A DNA stretch of 64,000 nt from Costus lasius (taxonomy: Eukaryota > Streptophyta > Magnoliopsida > Zingiberales > Costaceae). The notes under the pieces were generated by a model that saw only the letters and a list, made by a program, of their open reading frames with translations, was not told the DNA's origin and ran no database searches. Shown here in pieces: positions 59,901 to 64,000 of this stretch. Location: NCBI GenBank assembly GCA_027563935.2, contig CM050447.1, positions 13,546,501 through 13,610,500 of the forward strand, in the 5' to 3' direction. Made by a program: the position numbers and the translations under genes. How positions within the stretch are numbered: position 1 is the first letter of the stretch; every line of letters begins with the position of its first letter.

Positions 59901-62705
59901 CAAGCACTATATTTTTTTATTTTGTAGATTGCATTTACATTTTATATGTTTTTGTTTCTATCTATAGTATACTAAGTGCTTTGTTCAAATATTATGAGGT
60001 TCAAAGTATGACTTTTAAATAAAATTGAAGGTAAAAACTTTGGAATAGAAACTCTAGACATGTATTTAAGGTCCTAGCTAGACCCTTCAATGTAGGTGCT
60101 GTGACATGAGTGGATGTGTGTCATTTGATCACCACATCCTTTTGATCAAGGTGTTAGGTGTTCAGAGGTGCATGGTGTATTTTTTTTAATTGACCTTGAT
60201 ATAGATGTATATAGTGTACATGATGTCTTTTTTATCCTTTGTTTTTAAGGATAGATCATCCCATAAAGGAGTCCAAAGGGGTCAAATTCATTGTGCAGGC
60301 AAGAAGTCATGGGGTGTGAAGCCGAATGTGTAAAGTCAGCTTACTCTACCCCTTAAGTAGTCTTTAGCTCACACGAGAACTTTTTACCCATCGGTATTGC
60401 ATTTGAAGATGGAGGTGCTTGATTAAATTGGATTGTGGGGCATTCTCAAGTTTTGAATTGATGGTCCTATGCTTTTTGATCTCGCATCACTATGTGCATA
60501 TTCATCCATTATTTTTGTGCAAGTGTATATTGGATTCTTTACACACTTGATGTAGTCTTATTGTATAGGGTGTCTCTCCAACATTTGACATTACTCAAAC
60601 ATTTACTCATAGCACTGAAATTTATGTTTTACTTATCGGGGTGATTGATTATTGTCTCTATAGCAATGAAACAGTAAATTGCGTGAATACACCTTAGCAA
60701 AAAATTCAGGCTATGGTGGTATTTATGTAGATTCATAATTTATTTATAGTAGACAGCATCAGTACAATGGTGTCAGCAACAACTAACTTGACTCAGGGAA
60801 AAGTCAGGAAGCAGCGGAAACAAGATCAGCCGTGGTCTCTATAGTTGCTTAAAGTAAAACAAGGCACAATCCTTTTAGGAAGATGACCTTAAGATTATGA
60901 ATACTAAGTTTTGTCGTCTTCCAAGAAGACAAACAATAATTGGCTACAACATATTAATGCTCTCGCAGGAAGAGCAATATGTTAGTGTATATAATGTACG
61001 AAGGTTCTTGCATGTGTTCTTATCTAGTCCTAGTCACTTTTGTAGTGGTCCCACAAACAATAGTGGATTACATAAGTTTAATAAATATGAAGACTTCACC
61101 GTTTTAAATTGTATGTGATGCAGTGAGATGACACATCCAAATGGTAGCACTTCAGAACCGCAACATTGGATTCTTTACACACTTGATGTAGTCTTATTGT
61201 ATAGGGTGTCTCTCCAACATTTGACATTACTCAAACATTTACTCATAGCACTGAAATTTATGTTTTACTTATCGGGGTGATTGATTATTGTCTCTATAGC
61301 AATGAAACAGTAAATTGCGTGAATACACCTTAGCAAAAAATTCAGGCTATGGTGGTATTTATGTAGATTCATAATTTATTTATAGTAGACAGCATCAGTA
61401 CAATGGTGTCAGCAACAACTAACTTGACTCAGGGAAAAGTCAGGAAGCAGCGGAAACAAGATCAGCCGTGGTCTCTATAGTTGCTTAAAGTAAAACAAGG
61501 CACAATCCTTTTAGGAAGATGACCTTAAGATTATGAATACTAAGTTTTGTCGTCTTCCAAGAAGACAAACAATAATTGGCTACAACATATTAATGCTCTC
61601 GCAGGAAGAGCAATATGTTAGTGTATATAATGTACGAAGGTTCTTGCATGTGTTCTTATCTAGTCCTAGTCACTTTTGTAGTGGTCCCACAAACAATAGT
61701 GGATTACATAAGTTTAATAAATATGAAGACTTCACCGTTTTAAATTGTATGTGATGCAGTGAGATGACACATCCAAATGGTAGCACTTCAGAACCGCAAC
61801 ATTGGCTTAAATTAGTGGTCTACTATTTTGACTATCACTACTCATTCTAGATGTAATTGGAGCTCTTACTAACTTTAATGGAGAAGCTTCACAGTTCAAA
61901 CTAAAATTATGGGTTTCCTTAGATGCAAGTCATGATCGGTACATTGAATTTGATCTGAATTTTAAACCAAGATGCTACCAAGTACTTAAAAACATAATAT
62001 AATAAATATATTGAGCGTTCAAGTGACAAATTATTACAACTGAAGGTGTTTCAATAGCAACATGGACGAAATGGTCAGTAGATCAACATCGCAAGGCAAA
62101 GTGAATCAGAAGTTCATACAACCTCGACTACTATATGGGTATCTGTATTGGCTTTTGATACGTCTTAAATCATGTATGTTTCAATTTCAACGAAAAAGTG
62201 TTCAAGATAGAGACGCATAATTCTTGCATGGTATAAAAAAAAGCAAGTTTCTGGTTTCAAATTTAATGAACTGCGATCTCCTATGAACTGCATTACTTTG
62301 CTTATTCCCAGTTCTCATATTAGATGATCAGTTGCTACCGGACCTATATCACTTACAGTAGTTCTTCATCTCTCATCGTTTTCCACTGGAGATATGTGAT
62401 CATTGTTGCCTTGCTTTGCTCTATTTTCTAATTGTTTTGTTGCTCAACTAATGTGATATCGCATCAGTCTTGTCTATAGGTTAGTTCCTGAGACACATCC
62501 AGATCCACTCCTACCCAGAGATCCAGCAATGAGGGGGTATCACACTGTGAGGGAGGAAGATATCATTCCAAATACAGAGCGGCGTATCTATGATAGATCG
62601 TTCGACCGCCGAACAGCAGTCCTAGAAGATCGAAACCACCAGCGTGTGGCAAATGCGCCCGTTTCTTCTCGCTACGCATTTGCTGGTGCCAATAGATATC
62701 TCTAG
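47920..62705 (+). CDS. DCD (development and cell death) domain protein
   Basis: Plant DCD proteins are linked to stress, hormone and cell-death responses; the domain's biochemical role is not settled. Four coding exons join in frame: 47920-48348, 50115-50231, 59519-59877 and 62480-62705 (stop TAG), giving 376 residues. Residues 1-67 are lysine-rich ([16 protein letters not shown]), suggesting nuclear targeting. The DCD domain spans about 68-192: [44 protein letters not shown], then QVRKLIALF. The C-terminal part is rich in H, R, Y and P, with two similar blocks (about 205-231 and 241-265, each with an H-E-x-x-Y-R-S-G core). The ATG at 47920 is chosen because the earlier in-frame codons are not ATG. 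Introns of 1.8, 9.3 and 2.6 kb carry transposons and a tandem duplication. All four exons look intact. Confidence 0.92.
49141..49951. mobile_element. Mutator-like MITE in DCD intron 1, 811 bp
   Basis: ATTGAACACCACCAA occurs on both sides in direct orientation (49126-49140 and 49952-49966). This is longer than the 8-11 bp expected for Mutator-like elements, but it clearly marks an insertion. The left end reads GGTTGTTAGGATTGAGATCC; the right end reverse-complemented reads GTTGTCAAAAATGCG, so the inverted match is short (GTTGT). GATCCTA and TAGGATC words recur in both subterminal regions. There is no coding sequence. Confidence 0.75.
50520..51310. mobile_element. Probable related non-autonomous element in DCD intron 2
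   Basis: The left side (CCAAGGTTGGTTATATCAAG, then GGTAGGATTGAAGCGATGGATC) and right side (TTAGGATCCTAAGATTCTAGG, then CACCCTTGG) use the same GATCCTA-rich vocabulary as the element at 49141-49951. Exact ends and target duplication were not found. Confidence 0.4.
51985..52200. mobile_element. Left-end fragment of the same Mutator-like family
   Basis: Positions 51987-52065 (GGTTGTCAGGATCAAGATCC, then TACCTAGGAACAATATAG and TTGTAAGATCCTACAT) match the left end of the 49141-49951 element closely. The matching right end is not visible, so this copy is truncated or strongly decayed. Confidence 0.6.
52250..53280. other. GC-richer unidentified segment in DCD intron 2
   Basis: Composition is closer to coding DNA than its surroundings, and short frames exist on both strands. 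The plus-strand piece at about 53048-53180 ([20 protein letters not shown]) could be a fragment of a host gene, but no family is recognised and no splice model works. It could also be retroelement material. Confidence 0.3.
53656..53865. mobile_element. Tourist-like foldback MITE, 210 bp
   Basis: TTA flanks both ends (53653-53655, 53866-53868). The arms are near-perfect complements along their whole length. The left arm starts GGCTATGTTTCCTTGGAAGG; the right arm reverse-complemented starts GACAATGTTTCTTTGGAAGG. The hairpin closes around a short loop near 53752-53765, between GAAGCCGAACGTCGCC and its complement GGCGACGTTCGGCTTC. It lies in intron 2 of the DCD gene in a transcribed context, so an RNA hairpin could form. 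Confidence 0.9.
53990..54250. other. GC-rich patch with inverted CCGG-type words
   Basis: ACTGGTCCGGTGAGC and GTACCGTACCGG at the left, and GCCGGACTGGACTTGG at the right, suggest a decayed non-autonomous element. Its frames encode no known domain. Confidence 0.3.
55890..58110 (-). pseudogene. hAT transposase (BED finger type), broken
   Basis: The pieces, in order on the minus strand, are as follows. A BED zinc finger lies at about 58064-57913 ([23 protein letters not shown], then HLHHDME). [16 protein letters not shown] lies near 57176-57077. [20 protein letters not shown] lies near 57014-56930. The dimerisation (hATC) motif lies near 56280-56150 ([15 protein letters not shown], then [10 protein letters not shown]). 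A tail follows ([11 protein letters not shown]) with an acidic end near 55890 ([12 protein letters not shown]). Frameshifts, stops and a MITE insertion at 56622 separate the pieces. The overall order matches plant RICESLEEPER/DAYSLEEPER-like transposases. Confidence 0.85.
56622..56720. mobile_element. Tourist-like MITE nested in the hAT element, 99 bp
   Basis: TTA flanks both ends (56619-56621 and 56721-56723). The left end is GGTTATGTTCTGTTGAATGG; the right end reverse-complemented is GGCTATGTTTTGTTGAATGA. The two halves pair almost completely. The ends are related to those of the 53656-53865 MITE (CCACGGTGGAAAG occurs in both). It interrupts the hAT transposase reading path, so it inserted after the hAT. 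Confidence 0.85.
59878..60528. other. First part of DCD intron 3, nothing recognised
   Basis: This is AT-rich intron sequence with the donor GTAAGT at 59878. No element ends or coding sequence are visible. Confidence 0.6.
60529..61805. repeat. Perfect 636-bp tandem duplication in DCD intron 3
   Basis: Unit 1 is 60529-61164 and unit 2 is 61165-61800. ATTGG occurs at the start of both units and again at 61801-61805, so the junction shows 5 bp of shared sequence. I compared the two copies line by line and saw no difference. Each holds an identical 73-residue open frame (60897-61118 and 61533-61754) with no recognisable domain, which I do not regard as a gene. The duplication does not touch the exons on either side. 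Confidence 0.95.
61806..62479. other. End of DCD intron 3, nothing recognised
   Basis: Single-copy AT-rich intron sequence ending in the acceptor TTGTCTATAG just before 62480. Confidence 0.6.
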
Positions 62706-64000
62706 CTTGGTTGACACAATGGTCTTTCTCATGTTACTAGCTCACATTTCACTTGAATGTTTATGTTTCAAGTCGGTGGTACTGAATATTTTGGGTTAGC
62801 ATGTAGAGGCTGGTGTTTAAACGCTAAGCTCTGTAGAAGACCTTCGCTCGGTTAATTGCATGATGGTCTGACTGTTTGCATTTCTTTCAATGGATTTCTT
62901 AGAATTTGTTTGGTAAAATACTAATTAATCTTTAAACTGATTATGTTATTATCAGTATAAATTTTTCTTGTCGTTGTAATTTTTTGTTTACATAATCTTT
63001 TAGTAGTTAGTAGAACATGTTAATGTTCACTCAAAAGTCATTGTTTGTACGTATGTCTTTTACATTGTAATTAGGGAAAATTATAGTTGCACTCTGAATT
63101 TAATCTTTTTATCTCTTTATCTACCCTTGTTATTCGCCTTTGAATCATCTAGTACCAAGGACATGCTCCTGATAATGTCTTGTTATTCCCTGAATCATTG
63201 TTTCCCTACCAATGTTAGACGACTGTCATCTCTCATAGTTGTTGAGTTCCATCTTAGTTGCCGCTTGATGCCCTAAAATCAGTAGGCTGCTTCCTCATGC
63301 ATTCAGTGAACCCATGCCTTTGCTTGTCTTGATGTTGTCATCGTTGCCAGTTGCCTCAACGGCATTGTTGCAGCATCCTCATTCTATATCTCTACGCCCT
63401 AGTCTTTTTACTCTATTTTATTGTTTTCAACTTGCTGAACAACATTGTTGTAACATCCTTACGTCTCTGCTTCCTAGTTTCAGACTCCATTTTATTGTTT
63501 TAACTTGCTGCGTCGATGAAGCTTCTACAACAACCCTCTCCTCTTTGTTCGTCTATGATGATAACTCGTTCTCACTCGCTACCTTGTTACGCTGAAATAT
63601 GCCACCATCCATTTAAACCGACAAGGCGACAACCTTTCAAAACATAGCATTGTAGTTAGGGAAGATTATAAATGAAACTCTAATTGCCTTCTAAAATATT
63701 TCTAGTTGCTCTCAGTCTCTATTATATTTTCTTAATTTGTCAGTTCCTCTCCTCGGCTTACTACATCTTTAGGTGTTTTTCTTTGACCATGAGATTATCC
63801 TTACTTTAATTTCTACCATATTTTGGTAAAATTCTTAGATAGCAAAAATAAAAAAGGAAAATAGTAGGATAAAAAATCTCCTAAAAAATAATAAATAATA
63901 AATTGTTTTTAGATCTAAGACACTTGAGTTATTATTATTACCTAATGGATTTGTTCTTCGGTTGGATCATATGACATTATATTTAGTCTCAAAATATGCT
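62706..64000. other. 3' flank of the DCD gene
   Basis: About the first 300 bases should be 3' untranslated sequence (T-rich). No AATAAA signal is obvious there, and the transcript end cannot be placed. The frame at 63314-63595 is leucine- and serine-rich low-complexity sequence containing a diverged internal repeat (ACATCCTTACG-like and GCATCCTCATT-like phrases) and has no known domain. Confidence 0.4.

Noticed and set aside
60897..61754. Two identical 73-residue open frames (60897-61118 and 61533-61754)
   Set aside because: They are copies of one intronic frame made by the 636-bp duplication. No domain, splice context or codon pattern supports coding.

Overview
The window reads as nuclear DNA of a flowering plant. 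It is AT-rich, has few genes, and is packed with decayed plant-type transposable elements (Ty3/gypsy, hAT, PIF/Harbinger, Tourist-like MITEs, a Mutator-like MITE). The coding sequence is split by GT-AG introns. I cannot fix the species, or even monocot versus eudicot, from sequence alone. Two intact protein-coding genes are supported; most other open frames are shadows or transposon debris.

Left part (about 5.8-14.6 kb, minus strand): a ten-exon gene for LEO1/VIP4, a subunit of the PAF1 transcription-elongation complex. All internal junctions join in frame and give a protein of about 600 residues. The end of the reading frame is the only uncertain part. Upstream of it (14.8-17.8 kb) lies very AT-rich repeat DNA.

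Right part (47.9-62.7 kb, plus strand): a four-exon gene for a DCD-domain (development and cell death) protein of 376 residues. Its introns are swollen by insertions. Intron 1 carries an 811-bp Mutator-like MITE with a clear direct repeat at its edges. Intron 2 (9.3 kb) carries Tourist-like foldback elements and a decayed 4-kb hAT transposon, itself interrupted by a 99-bp MITE. Intron 3 carries a perfect 636-bp tandem duplication. At 18.2-18.34 kb a short stretch with frameshifts and stops matches the DCD exon, so a broken second copy of this gene type lies 30 kb away.

Middle part (18.3-47 kb): a transposon graveyard. It holds a Tourist-like element (20.9-21.6 kb), a degenerate tandem array and LTR-like DNA (25.8-27.1 kb), an internally deleted gypsy element with only the integrase end left between two LTR-like copies (29.6-32.15 kb; a third, inverted copy opens the window), a non-autonomous hAT with a perfect 8-bp target duplication inside GC-rich unidentified DNA (34.65-35.73 kb), a two-copy dispersed repeat split by two further insertions (37.2-41.1 kb), PIF/Harbinger remains (42.1-43.3 kb), and a striking 430-bp foldback element with CCGCGG-rich ends (46.6-47.0 kb).

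I found no CRISPR array, rRNA, convincing tRNA or novel multi-gene system. The most notable items are the broken DCD copy, the perfect 636-bp duplication, the paired full-length and deleted hAT elements, and the long hairpins.
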